From: Aquirufa antheringensis | Lineage (GTDB): Bacteria; Bacteroidota; Bacteroidia; Cytophagales; Spirosomataceae | Length of the DNA stretch: 64,000 nucleotides | Direction: 5' to 3' | Assembly: GCF_004307425.1 (NCBI RefSeq) | Contig: NZ_SEWZ01000001.1 | Coordinates: forward strand, 435,662 to 499,661 | In this document: positions 42,643 to 50,292 of the stretch, in pieces | Layout of the letters: the number at the start of each line of letters is the position of its first letter | Position numbering within the stretch: the first letter of the stretch is position 1 | The notes under the pieces: generated by a model | The model's input: the letters and a program-made list of their open reading frames with translations, nothing else | Told to the model about the DNA's origin: nothing | Databases searched by the model: none | Made by a program: the position numbers and the translations under genes

Positions 42643-43023
42643 CTACTTCAACACATGAAACGCCAGCACATTCTGCACGTCGTACACATTCACTGATTTA
42701 TTAAATTGCTTTCTGATACTGGGTTGAGCTTCCCCAGAAATCCAAATCTTCAATTCCGCATCTAGATCAAAAGTCCCAGCTGTTTCAATGCTGAAGCGTG
42801 AAATACTTTTATAGTTGATGGATTTGTATTCTGTCTTAGAGCCTGTGAGTCCTTGCTTGTCTACTAAAATAAGGCGCTTAGAAGTAAATATGAAGGTATC
42901 TCGGATGAGCTTGAAGCCTAGTTCGATGTCTTCGCCTTCGATGAGAAGTTTTCCAAAATCTTTCAATAAATCCTCCTTACTAACGGTTCCTGCGTTTCCT
43001 AAAATGGCTGAAAATAGTCCCAT
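42643..43023 (-). CDS. PH-like domain protein
   Basis: The protein has 126 residues and no signal peptide. The bacterial PH-like domain is visible from about residue 28 onward (ELGFKLIRDTFIFTSKRLILVDKQG... KSINYKSISRFSIE). Such proteins are small cytosolic proteins of unknown role. It is convergent with the broken RelE/ParE-like gene. Confidence 0.8.
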   Translation of the reverse strand: MGLFSAILGNAGTVSKEDLLKDFGKLLIEGEDIELGFKLIRDTFIFTSKRLILVDKQGLTGSKTEYKSINYKSISRFSIETAGTFDLDAELKIWISGEAQPSIRKQFNKSVNVYDVQNVLAFHVLK

Positions 43024-43121
43024 GTTGTTTTGATTATGTGTTTTTGAGTGATGGATGAAATTACGGAAATTAATTTAGTAATTTTATAGAATACCATTCC
43101 TACGTTAATCAATAAGCATTT

Positions 43122-44318
43122 ATGTCAACCATCCCCACCCTGAAGCGAATCGATTCCATCGACGTATTACGAGGCATTGTCATGGTTATTATGGCGCTCG
43201 ATCACGTCCGGGATTTTGTGCACGATCAGGCCTATACGGGTGATCCGCTGAATGTGTTGACCACGACTCCTGTGTTGTATATTACGCGGTGGATTACGCA
43301 TCTGTGTGCGCCTACGTTCGTTTTTCTGTCGGGGCTTTCTATTTATTTGCAAAGTATCCGCAAGTCGAAAGCGGAATTGAGTTCGTTCCTGTTTAAGCGG
43401 GGGATTTGGTTGATTTTCGTGGAATTGGTCTTGATATCGTTAGCCATTACGTTTAATCCGTTTTATAATTTAATCGTGCTGCAGGTTATTTGGGCGATTG
43501 GGATTAGTATGATTCTTTTGAGTTTTCTGAGTCGTCTGCCGTACAAAGTGGTATTGGCTATTGGGTTGGTGATTGTTTTGGGGCATAATGCATTGGACTT
43601 TTGGGAGGCTGAGCCTGGGTATAAGGCCGGGTTTTGGTGGGATTTGTTTCACCATGGTTTATTTGCGGTTTATCCCATCGTGGGTGATCATTACCTGGCC
43701 ATTATGTATCCTTTTGTTCCCTGGACGGGTCTGATGATTTTAGGTTATTGTTTTGGGGTCTTTTTTACTGCCAAATTCACGTCAGCTCAAAGGCAAAAAA
43801 TCTTAACAAGAATTGGGTTATTCTTACTAGCTTTTTTTGTTGCTCTAAGAGCTATCAATGTCTATGGGGATCCGCATCCCTGGACGACTCAGGCAAATGG
43901 GTTTGCCACCTTTTTGTCCTTTATGAATGTGAATAAATATCCGCCTTCTTTGGCCTACATGTCCGTGATGATTGGGATAGCTATATTGGCTTTGGCATTT
44001 TTAGAGAATATAAAAAACCAGGTAACAAATGTGTTTCGTGTTTTCGGTAGAACGGCATTTTTCTATTATATCCTGCACTTTTATCTGGCGCATTCCATCA
44101 CGGCCGTCTTGTTTTTTTACAGGGGACATTCGCTTGATGATGCCATGAAAGCGCTTCAGAAAATCCCCTTCTTTTTTCAAATTCCGGGAGAAGGGTATAG
44201 TCTAGAAATCGTTTATCTTATTTGGATTCTGTTGATAGCCGGCCTGTATCCTTTGTGTAAATGGTATGATTCCTACAAGTCGGCACATAAGGAAAAGTGG
44301 TGGTTGAGTTATTTGTAA
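43122..44318 (+). CDS. DUF1624/heparan-alpha-glucosaminide N-acetyltransferase-like membrane protein
   Basis: The protein has 398 residues with about ten hydrophobic segments and the family start RIDSIDVLRGIVMVIMALDH. This matches the inner-membrane acyltransferase family related to human HGSNAT, which transfers acetyl groups to a glycan across a membrane. Substrate unknown. Its stop lies 2 bp before the convergent gene's stop. Confidence 0.85.
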   Translation: MSTIPTLKRIDSIDVLRGIVMVIMALDHVRDFVHDQAYTGDPLNVLTTTPVLYITRWITHLCAPTFVFLSGLSIYLQSIRKSKAELSSFLFKRGIWLIFVELVLISLAITFNPFYNLIVLQVIWAIGISMILLSFLSRLPYKVVLAIGLVIVLGHNALDFWEAEPGYKAGFWWDLFHHGLFAVYPIVGDHYLAIMYPFVPWTGLMILGYCFGVFFTAKFTSAQRQKILTRIGLFLLAFFVALRAINVYGDPHPWTTQANGFATFLSFMNVNKYPPSLAYMSVMIGIAILALAFLENIKNQVTNVFRVFGRTAFFYYILHFYLAHSITAVLFFYRGHSLDDAMKALQKIPFFFQIPGEGYSLEIVYLIWILLIAGLYPLCKWYDSYKSAHKEKWWLSYL

Positions 44319-44320
44319 GT

Positions 44321-45613
44321 TTATTCCACACCCTCACTCATCGCCTTTCTTTGAAGTTTCCGGATAGCCGTTTCGATCGATTTTTCGGGTTCGATGATAT
44401 TGTATTTACCCCAAAAATCTGGATCCCCTAAACTCTTCACCTTGTCAGACATGATGACGTTAGAACTTAGTTTTTGGGTGTCAGAGTTCTCATTTTTCTC
44501 TTGTTTTTTCGAGTCGGTCACCGCCATTTCGATGGAGGTGGTGTAGATGGTGTTGAAAATACGTTTGGCCCAATTCAACTTAAAGGTCAAATCCGCGCGA
44601 GAATAGGCATAAATCCACTTGTCTTTTTGTTGTCTATAGTTAATCTGGTAGCGGACTTCAGTGGGGTAGATGTCAAGGCCGGCTGGCTTTTTGCGCGTGA
44701 ACATGAGCCCCGCTTTGACTTTATTCTCGACATTCAGGGCGAAAGTGGCACTAACGACGGCCAAACTCTTCGCATCGATGTATAATTTCCCGTAATAAAG
44801 CGGGGTTTCGATGCCTTGTTTTTGTTTGAAGGCTAATACTAAAACCTGGTTGTCATTTATCTGGGTGTTTTCTTCTAGGTTGAAATCGTATAGTTCGAAG
44901 GCCTCGTTTGAAAAGATAAAGTCAGGATACTTCACTAAATCAATGAACAGGGCGGAAAATGGACCACCTTGGAGTTTGAAATTGACTGTATCTAACTTCG
45001 AGTAATCGGCATTTTTTCTGCCCTTGTAAAGACTGATTTGATCTTGTGAGCCACTTTGGAAGGGTTGCTTTAGCACATTAATGATAGACTCGGAAAGGGA
45101 GACGTAGGTGCGGCGTTTGCGAATGGTTTCGCGGTAGAAAGCCGTCATTTGGATGGGATCGTCGCCATAGTTTTGTAGACGATTTGCCAAAACCCCAGCA
45201 TAGATATTTTTTGCATCACCACCTTTTACTACCACCTCTTCCAGAAAGGTTGTGCTGGGTTCTAAATACAACACATTCTTTTCTGGCTTTAAATCTTGGA
45301 TGGAAACGACTTTGTTTCTATAGCCTAGGAAGGAAATGAGGAGGGTTGCATGCTGATTTTCGGCAGGAACTTTGATGGAAAATTTACCCTCGCTATTACT
45401 GATGGTGGAGATGGTGGTTCCGGAAACGGTGATGCTCGCGTAGATGAGTTCGTTTCTTGTTTTGCTGTCCAAAACCGATCCTTTAAACTGCTTGTACAAA
45501 CTCGAATCTTCTTTAGCATAGGCAGAAAAACGAGCCTCTGAAGGCATAGCAGCAAAAAGCAGGAAGAATAATCCCATTATTCCTCGCACAAAAAATTGTA
45601 GGGTAGGTTTCAT
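44321..45613 (-). CDS. Secreted protein with carboxypeptidase-regulatory-like domain
   Basis: The protein has 430 residues, with an N-terminal hydrophobic segment (signal-like). Residues 42-125 form a CarboxypepD_reg-like beta-sandwich: FKGSVLDSKTRNELIYASITVSG. The remainder is strand-rich with KGGDAKNIYAGVLANRLQNY and YYGKLYIDAKSLAVVSATFA. This layout is seen in envelope-associated Bacteroidota proteins without known function. It is oriented away from the Fic gene. Confidence 0.72.
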   Translation of the reverse strand: MKPTLQFFVRGIMGLFFLLFAAMPSEARFSAYAKEDSSLYKQFKGSVLDSKTRNELIYASITVSGTTISTISNSEGKFSIKVPAENQHATLLISFLGYRNKVVSIQDLKPEKNVLYLEPSTTFLEEVVVKGGDAKNIYAGVLANRLQNYGDDPIQMTAFYRETIRKRRTYVSLSESIINVLKQPFQSGSQDQISLYKGRKNADYSKLDTVNFKLQGGPFSALFIDLVKYPDFIFSNEAFELYDFNLEENTQINDNQVLVLAFKQKQGIETPLYYGKLYIDAKSLAVVSATFALNVENKVKAGLMFTRKKPAGLDIYPTEVRYQINYRQQKDKWIYAYSRADLTFKLNWAKRIFNTIYTTSIEMAVTDSKKQEKNENSDTQKLSSNVIMSDKVKSLGDPDFWGKYNIIEPEKSIETAIRKLQRKAMSEGVE

Positions 45614-45737
45614 TCGGTTTTTACGATTAGATGGATGAATAAATCAATAACAAAGTAAAAAACAAAAGTGTTTTAAACTACGATTTTAGGGGTAATGTGA
45701 TGAGAGGTAAATGTCTTCTTTTATAATTAGCTACTTT

Positions 45738-45787
45738 TAACTTACCGTGAAAAGTTGTATATTTACACCATATTTCACGGTAAGTTA
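45738..45787. promoter_or_regulatory. Perfect 15-bp inverted repeat upstream of Fic gene
   Basis: TAACTTACCGTGAAA (45738-45752) and TTTCACGGTAAGTTA (45773-45787) are perfect complements with a 20-bp spacer. It ends 11 bp before the Fic ATG, so it is a likely operator in the Fic promoter. Confidence 0.7.
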
Positions 45788-45798
45788 CTGAGCTCAAC

Positions 45799-46683
45799 AT
45801 GATCAACCAAGCCACAAAAGATAAGATTGAAGGACTGCGAAAGCATTACGAAGGCTTAATAAAGGGCAATGAGCGTTTGTTAAAAGAGATAGCCTTGGCT
45901 GAAATTCCTGAGTTGGTCTATAACTCAAATGCCATTGAAAACTCCACACTTAGTTTAGAGGATACTGAAATCATTCTTTCGGGTGGTATTTTGGGTCGAA
46001 ATGTGCAGGTGAGGGAAGTGTATGAAGCGAAAAATTTGGCTATACTGACAGAAACGGTTGCGGAGAATAGCAAGGCTGCTTTAAGCCTCAAACTCATTTT
46101 AAGTTGGCATAAAACCTTGCTCAGTCACATCGATGATAAAATCGCTGGCAGATTTAGAACTGGTAAAGAATGGGTGCGAGTGGGGAATCATTTAGGGGCT
46201 AATCCAGCTTTTGTGGCGACACTTATGCAGGAGTTAGTGGATAGGTTTAAAAAAGATAAAACCAGCTATTTTTTAGATGCCATTGCAGACTTTCATGCCG
46301 AATTCGAAACCATTCACCCTTTTGTGGACGGGAATGGACGTATGGGGAGGGTGCTGATTAACCTACAGCTAGTGAAGGCGGGATTTCCTCCCATTATCAT
46401 TCCGAACAAAAGCAAGCACACGGAATACTATCCGCTATTTGCCCAGTTTCAAACTACGATGAAATCGGATGGTTTTACGAAACTGTTTGCGATGCTTTTA
46501 CTAGAAACCTTGCACAAACGAATCACCATTCTGACCGCAAAAAAGATTATTCCCCTTTCTAAATGGGCTGCTAAAAATGCCATTAAACTGAATGTGGCTG
46601 CGAATAAGGCCAAAAGACAAACGATTCCAGCCTTCCGTATGCGGGAGAAATGGATGATTGCGGAGGAGTATGAGTCAAACTAA
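45799..46683 (+). CDS. Fic-family adenylyltransferase-like protein
   Basis: The protein has 294 residues. The Fic motif H173-P-F-V-D-G-N-G-R-M-G-R is intact. An N-terminal inhibitory-type helix S43-x-x-x-E47-N is present, so it is probably a self-inhibited enzyme. Active relatives transfer AMP to target hydroxyls. The C-terminal tail ends KRQTIPAFRMREKWMIAEEY, as in full-length relatives, so no truncation is obvious. A large inverted repeat upstream suggests tight control. Confidence 0.88.
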   Translation: MINQATKDKIEGLRKHYEGLIKGNERLLKEIALAEIPELVYNSNAIENSTLSLEDTEIILSGGILGRNVQVREVYEAKNLAILTETVAENSKAALSLKLILSWHKTLLSHIDDKIAGRFRTGKEWVRVGNHLGANPAFVATLMQELVDRFKKDKTSYFLDAIADFHAEFETIHPFVDGNGRMGRVLINLQLVKAGFPPIIIPNKSKHTEYYPLFAQFQTTMKSDGFTKLFAMLLLETLHKRITILTAKKIIPLSKWAAKNAIKLNVAANKAKRQTIPAFRMREKWMIAEEYESN

Positions 46684-46739
46684 TATTGAACTGTTGCATT
46701 TTTTGCAACGGTTGGGTTGTCACTGGACTAAATGGGGAA

Positions 46740-46762
46740 GAAATTCGGAAATTCCGAATTTC
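46740..46762. repeat. Perfect palindrome downstream of Fic gene
   Basis: GAAATTCGG-AAATT-CCGAATTTC is a perfect 9-bp inverted repeat with a 5-nt loop. Its core TTCGGAAATTCCG recurs 95 bp downstream of the second Fic gene (58330-58342). Confidence 0.6.
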
Positions 46763-46859
46763 AACAGAAAGCCTCTTCCAGCTCTTCAGAAATTCCATAC
46801 AATTCAAACAGAGAGGAATTGGGGAGTTGAAAGAGTGCTTGAAAAGCACCATCCTACCT

Positions 46860-47024
46860 TTATTGCTGTCCAATAAGTTTAGACTTATTATCTGCAAGTT
46901 GTTGATTGATATATGCCTTTAGCTCTTCAAAAGTCATATTTTGAGTTTCAGAACTTATTTTTTCTCTGATTTCCCTCATCATTTTAACAGAGTCAAACTG
47001 TTTTTCCTTTTTAATCGTTTCCAT
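46860..47024 (-). CDS. Small antitoxin-like partner of PIN toxin
   Basis: This 54-residue open frame begins with ATG at 47024 inside the end of the PIN gene (14-bp overlap). It is helical, with KQFDSVKMMREIREKISSE, like antitoxins that accompany Bacteroidota PIN toxins. The order is reversed, with the toxin first. It explains the stretch between the Fic and PIN genes. Confidence 0.6.
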   Translation of the reverse strand: METIKKEKQFDSVKMMREIREKISSETQNMTFEELKAYINQQLADNKSKLIGQQ

Positions 47025-47475
47025 AATTTACAAGGTCTTTGGGGCTTCTAATTTCTATTATTGAATATCCAAGTCGCATGTTAACAGAATTGTAACCTTT
47101 AATTCTGTCAAGGTTTACGATATGTTTAAAGTTCCAACTAGCTAATACGTCTACTTTATAAATAGTTGCTAATGCGATATGTCTGCAGTCTTCTAAACTC
47201 GTCTTGCCTACAACTTTTTCATTGATGTAGGTATCAGCTAATTTAATGGCTTCTTCCGTTAATTCTATACGTTGAAATTTATCAGCTGGATAGCTATGTA
47301 AAAGCAATCTTACGTGAGTCGGAGCATTTATTAATTCTAGGTCGAGTAAATCAGAAACAACAAAGATTACCTCATCTTGAATAAGCCTTTCAAATAGCTT
47401 AATTGTCGCTTCTTTGAACTCTTCGTCAAAGTAACCGCCCACGACAGATGTGTCTATGTAAATTCGCTGTTTCAT
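47011..47475 (-). CDS. PIN-domain toxin-like nuclease (VapC-like)
   Basis: The protein has 154 residues. PIN acidic residues are visible: D8 in RIYIDTSVVGGYFD, a Glu in DLLDLELINA, and Asp residues in KTSLEDCRHIALATI. The family cleaves tRNA or other RNA; activity here is inferred. It is followed by a short antitoxin-like gene in overlapping frame, together making a VapC-type pair with inverted gene order. Confidence 0.8.
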   Translation of the reverse strand: MKQRIYIDTSVVGGYFDEEFKEATIKLFERLIQDEVIFVVSDLLDLELINAPTHVRLLLHSYPADKFQRIELTEEAIKLADTYINEKVVGKTSLEDCRHIALATIYKVDVLASWNFKHIVNLDRIKGYNSVNMRLGYSIIEIRSPKDLVNYGND

Positions 47476-47531
47476 TTATTTTTTATTCCTTACGAAGTTA
47501 ATAAAAAAGGTGGTACAAAAAATCCCACCCC

Positions 47532-48611
47532 CTACACCCCACCCATACAACTCTCATAAAACTCCTCAAACTCCGCCGTATCCGCGAAGTAGCCCTCATA
47601 GTTTTCAGCCTCTTCAGGGTTCAGTTCTTGGGCCTTTTTGAGGTCTTCGCAAGCACCTACATTGTCTTTTAGTTTTGCTTTCGCCGCCGTTCGGTAGAAA
47701 TAAAACGTAGCAGAAGGTTCGAGTGCAATGCTCTTAGAAAGGTTCTCTAGCGCCTCTTCCCACAGAAACGCGTTATATAAAGCGAAGCCCAACAGGCCGT
47801 AATTAATGGACCGGTATTCTTTTGTTTCGCCTTGTTTTTCCATCACGGTGACGATTCGTTTTCGCACGGCGGCCTCTTCATCAAACTGAGAAAGTTCAGC
47901 TAGGCAGTCAGCCGCTCTGATCAGGAGGATAATGTATTCTGGGTTGATGGCGATTGCTCTATTGTAGTCGTTGAGTGCGGCTTCCACGGCCCCGTTGTGT
48001 AGTTTAATGTCACCTCTGAATAGGAGCATTTCTACGTCGAAATTCTTTTTCAGAAAGAAGCTATCTACGAGGACGGAAGCTTTGTCGAATTGTTTTAAAC
48101 GTAGGAGGCATCTGATTTTAGAGATGAGGCTGGTCGTATGGTAGGGATCTACTTTTAAGGCCTCGTCATAGGCCTCGATCGCGAGCGCGTAGTTCTGTTC
48201 GTATTGGTGGGAGAGGGCTAGGTTATAGCGGAAGTTGATGTTTGTGGGGAGTAGGGTGATGGCTTGTTGGAGGTATTTTCTGGCCTCTTCGTATTTTTCT
48301 AGTACGAGGTAGTCGAAACCGATGGCTCCCAGGGTTTCGGCGCTATTAACTCCGCTAAGTGGATCGTATTTTAAAACCTCTAAGTAATCTTTCACCGCGA
48401 GGTCGAATTTTTCTGTTTTTTCGTAGCATACGGCGCGGTTTCGCCAGGCCTTCACGTCCTTCGGGTTTAGTTTGATTGCCAAAGTCAAAGCAGCAATCGC
48501 CTCCTTATATTGACCTTTTTCGAAATGCGCCTTCGCCTTAACGTGATACGAATCAGCCGTCTGGGCAAACACACTAAAAGACAGCAGCAATAAGAAGAGT
48601 ATGTTTTTCAT
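47532..48611 (-). CDS. Secreted tetratricopeptide repeat protein
   Basis: The protein has 359 residues, with a signal peptide ending in SVFAQ. About eight TPR-like 34-residue units follow (AKAHFEKGQYKEAIAALTLA, LNPKDVKAWRNRAVCY, and so on). Such proteins scaffold complexes, often in the periplasm. No enzymatic domain. The upstream region carries one of the CAAATA-type sites related to the WYL regulator. Confidence 0.85.
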   Translation of the reverse strand: MKNILFLLLLSFSVFAQTADSYHVKAKAHFEKGQYKEAIAALTLAIKLNPKDVKAWRNRAVCYEKTEKFDLAVKDYLEVLKYDPLSGVNSAETLGAIGFDYLVLEKYEEARKYLQQAITLLPTNINFRYNLALSHQYEQNYALAIEAYDEALKVDPYHTTSLISKIRCLLRLKQFDKASVLVDSFFLKKNFDVEMLLFRGDIKLHNGAVEAALNDYNRAIAINPEYIILLIRAADCLAELSQFDEEAAVRKRIVTVMEKQGETKEYRSINYGLLGFALYNAFLWEEALENLSKSIALEPSATFYFYRTAAKAKLKDNVGACEDLKKAQELNPEEAENYEGYFADTAEFEEFYESCMGGV

Positions 48612-48637
48612 AAAGGCAATCTCAATAAACCCTCAGA

Positions 48638-48652
48638 CAAATAGGGTCAAAC
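48638..48652. promoter_or_regulatory. Direct repeat copy 1, CAAATAGGGTCAAAC
   Basis: First of three similar sites around the WYL-type regulator gene (others at 48706-48720 and 49504-49517). It lies in the divergent gap upstream of the TPR gene and is a candidate binding site. Confidence 0.5.
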
Positions 48653-48705
48653 GTTATAAAATTTATTAAGCGGTAAAAAATCCCCGGAATTCGTTAAATC
48701 TCTGC

Positions 48706-48720
48706 CAAATAAAGTCAAAC
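48706..48720. promoter_or_regulatory. Direct repeat copy 2, CAAATAAAGTCAAAC
   Basis: Second site, 68 bp from copy 1 in the same orientation, with 13 of 15 positions identical. It lies just upstream of the WYL regulator start. Confidence 0.5.
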
Positions 48721-48772
48721 CCTTGCCAGTGAATCAATTAAAATGGTAAGTTTAGTTTTTAAGACTGTTTCT

Positions 48773-49492
48773 ATGTTCAATCAGAATCGAATCCTGCGGG
48801 TTTTTAAGCTCATCACATTGCTGAAGACGTTCCCGGCTAAATCCATTAAGAGGCTGGCTGCTTCGTTAGAGATATCGGAGCGGAGTTGTTATCGCTACAT
48901 GGATTTGTTAGCGGAGCTGGGGTTCGAGGTGCGCAAAGACGATCACCATAAATTCTACTTACAACCCTCCCTCGAAGAATCTAATTTCCTAGCTACGAAC
49001 ATCGTGCATGGGCATTTGGCCAAACTCTTAGCGCAAATAAACGAGGCGATAAAGGAGCAAAAGCAAGTCATCCTTCACAAATACCAGTCTGCGAGTAGTG
49101 AATCGATCGCTGATCGCTTAGTAGAACCTATCGGTTTTACGGCGAACTATACGTACCTCTGTGCCTATGAACCAGCGGATGCGCAGAATAAATATTTCAA
49201 GCTGGAGCGGATGGGATCCATTGAAATACTAGCAGAAACTTATAAATTTAAGGAAGCTCACGTCTTGCTGACACCCGATGTTTTTGGTTTTAATGATTCA
49301 GGAGAGAAGTTTCCTATCAAGCTAAAATTAAGCATGCGCGCTATGCTCTTCCTAAAAGATGATTATCCGGCAACGGTTGATTATTTGACGGACCAAAAAG
49401 ATGGCTCCTGGCTCCTCGAAGTAGAGGTGAATAGTATGGAGCCGGTGGAGCGGATTTTGAGGGGAATGCCGGGGGAGGTGGGTTATATGTAA
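48773..49492 (+). CDS. HTH-WYL transcriptional regulator
   Basis: The protein has 239 residues from the ATG at 48773 (an ATG at 48743 is possible). The N-terminal helix-turn-helix is KSIKRLAASLEISERSCYRYMDLLAE. The C-terminal two thirds match a WYL ligand-binding domain (SESIADRLVEPIGFTANYTYLCAYE... KYFKLERMGSIEIL). WYL regulators control anti-phage systems and bind nucleotides or nucleic acid. It directly precedes the acidic protein and the restriction enzyme genes, 32 bp away from the former. Confidence 0.85.
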   Translation: MFNQNRILRVFKLITLLKTFPAKSIKRLAASLEISERSCYRYMDLLAELGFEVRKDDHHKFYLQPSLEESNFLATNIVHGHLAKLLAQINEAIKEQKQVILHKYQSASSESIADRLVEPIGFTANYTYLCAYEPADAQNKYFKLERMGSIEILAETYKFKEAHVLLTPDVFGFNDSGEKFPIKLKLSMRAMLFLKDDYPATVDYLTDQKDGSWLLEVEVNSMEPVERILRGMPGEVGYM

Positions 49493-49503
49493 GATTATTC
49501 AAT

Positions 49504-49517
49504 AAGTAAAGTCAAAT
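49504..49517. promoter_or_regulatory. Direct repeat copy 3, AAGTAAAGTCAAAT
   Basis: Third similar site, in the 32-bp gap between the WYL regulator and the acidic protein gene. It supports WYL control of the island. Confidence 0.45.
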
Positions 49518-49524
49518 TTTCGTA

Positions 49525-50250
49525 ATGAAATTCAAAGACAAAATCAGTTTCCTAATCTACTTGACTTCAAATGAAAATTTCGGACCTCTAAATGTTCAAT
49601 TTTCAGAACAAGATTATGGATCTATCGACTTATCGATATATCCAATAGATTCTTCAAAATCAATTCCTGAAAATATATACGATAAACTTTATGATATCAT
49701 ATGGTATCATTTCTATGATACCACGGAATTGTTAGGCCATTCAAATAATAATATCATTAATTCTGAATTTACAATCCAAAATAATGATGGAGAATTAGAG
49801 ATGATCCTAAGTTCATTTAAGGGTTCTCATGAATATGAAGAATTTGAAATGATCTCTCAAATAAAATCATTATTACAGAAAACCGTAGGAAGAGAATACT
49901 TTTTGGCATTGAATATTTGGGGTTCCTATGATGACCTTAAAAATGCTAAAGTAGAAACTTATTATTTAGGTCAGTACAATGAAGGAGCAGAGGATACATC
50001 TATTCCCGATGAAGATGGGGCGTTAAAGGCAAAAGTGCTTGAAATGATTACCTCGTGGGCAAAAAATTTTAGTGAAGAAAGTTCTGGCGGAGAATATGAG
50101 TTTGAAGAATTTTATTTGGACTTTTCTATTGGTTCTTATCAAAATCATGATACCTGGTGTCACTTTGATGAAGAAAGCAGGGGGTCTTTATTAGACATTT
50201 CAGTTTTAAATGTAAGAAATGAGGAAGTTGAAATTGATTTTGATATCTAA
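49525..50250 (+). CDS. Highly acidic protein of unknown function
   Basis: The protein has 241 residues and no signal peptide or membrane segment. I count about 47 Asp/Glu against about 16 Lys/Arg, a net charge near minus 31, with strand-rich segments. No family is recognised. It lies between the WYL regulator and the restriction enzyme gene on the same strand, with 32 and 42 bp gaps, and has the same AT-rich base composition as the restriction gene. A DNA mimic, an inhibitor or an immunity protein is possible, but this is inference. Confidence 0.6.
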   Translation: MKFKDKISFLIYLTSNENFGPLNVQFSEQDYGSIDLSIYPIDSSKSIPENIYDKLYDIIWYHFYDTTELLGHSNNNIINSEFTIQNNDGELEMILSSFKGSHEYEEFEMISQIKSLLQKTVGREYFLALNIWGSYDDLKNAKVETYYLGQYNEGAEDTSIPDEDGALKAKVLEMITSWAKNFSEESSGGEYEFEEFYLDFSIGSYQNHDTWCHFDEESRGSLLDISVLNVRNEEVEIDFDI

Positions 50251-50292
50251 ACCATTGTTCAAGTATTATTTTTTTAAAATGAATTGAGGAAT

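Noticed and set aside
46670-46876. 68-codon plus-strand frame starting in the Fic gene end
   Set aside because: It spans two hairpins, shows no family resemblance and overlaps the antitoxin-like gene on the other strand; probably non-coding.
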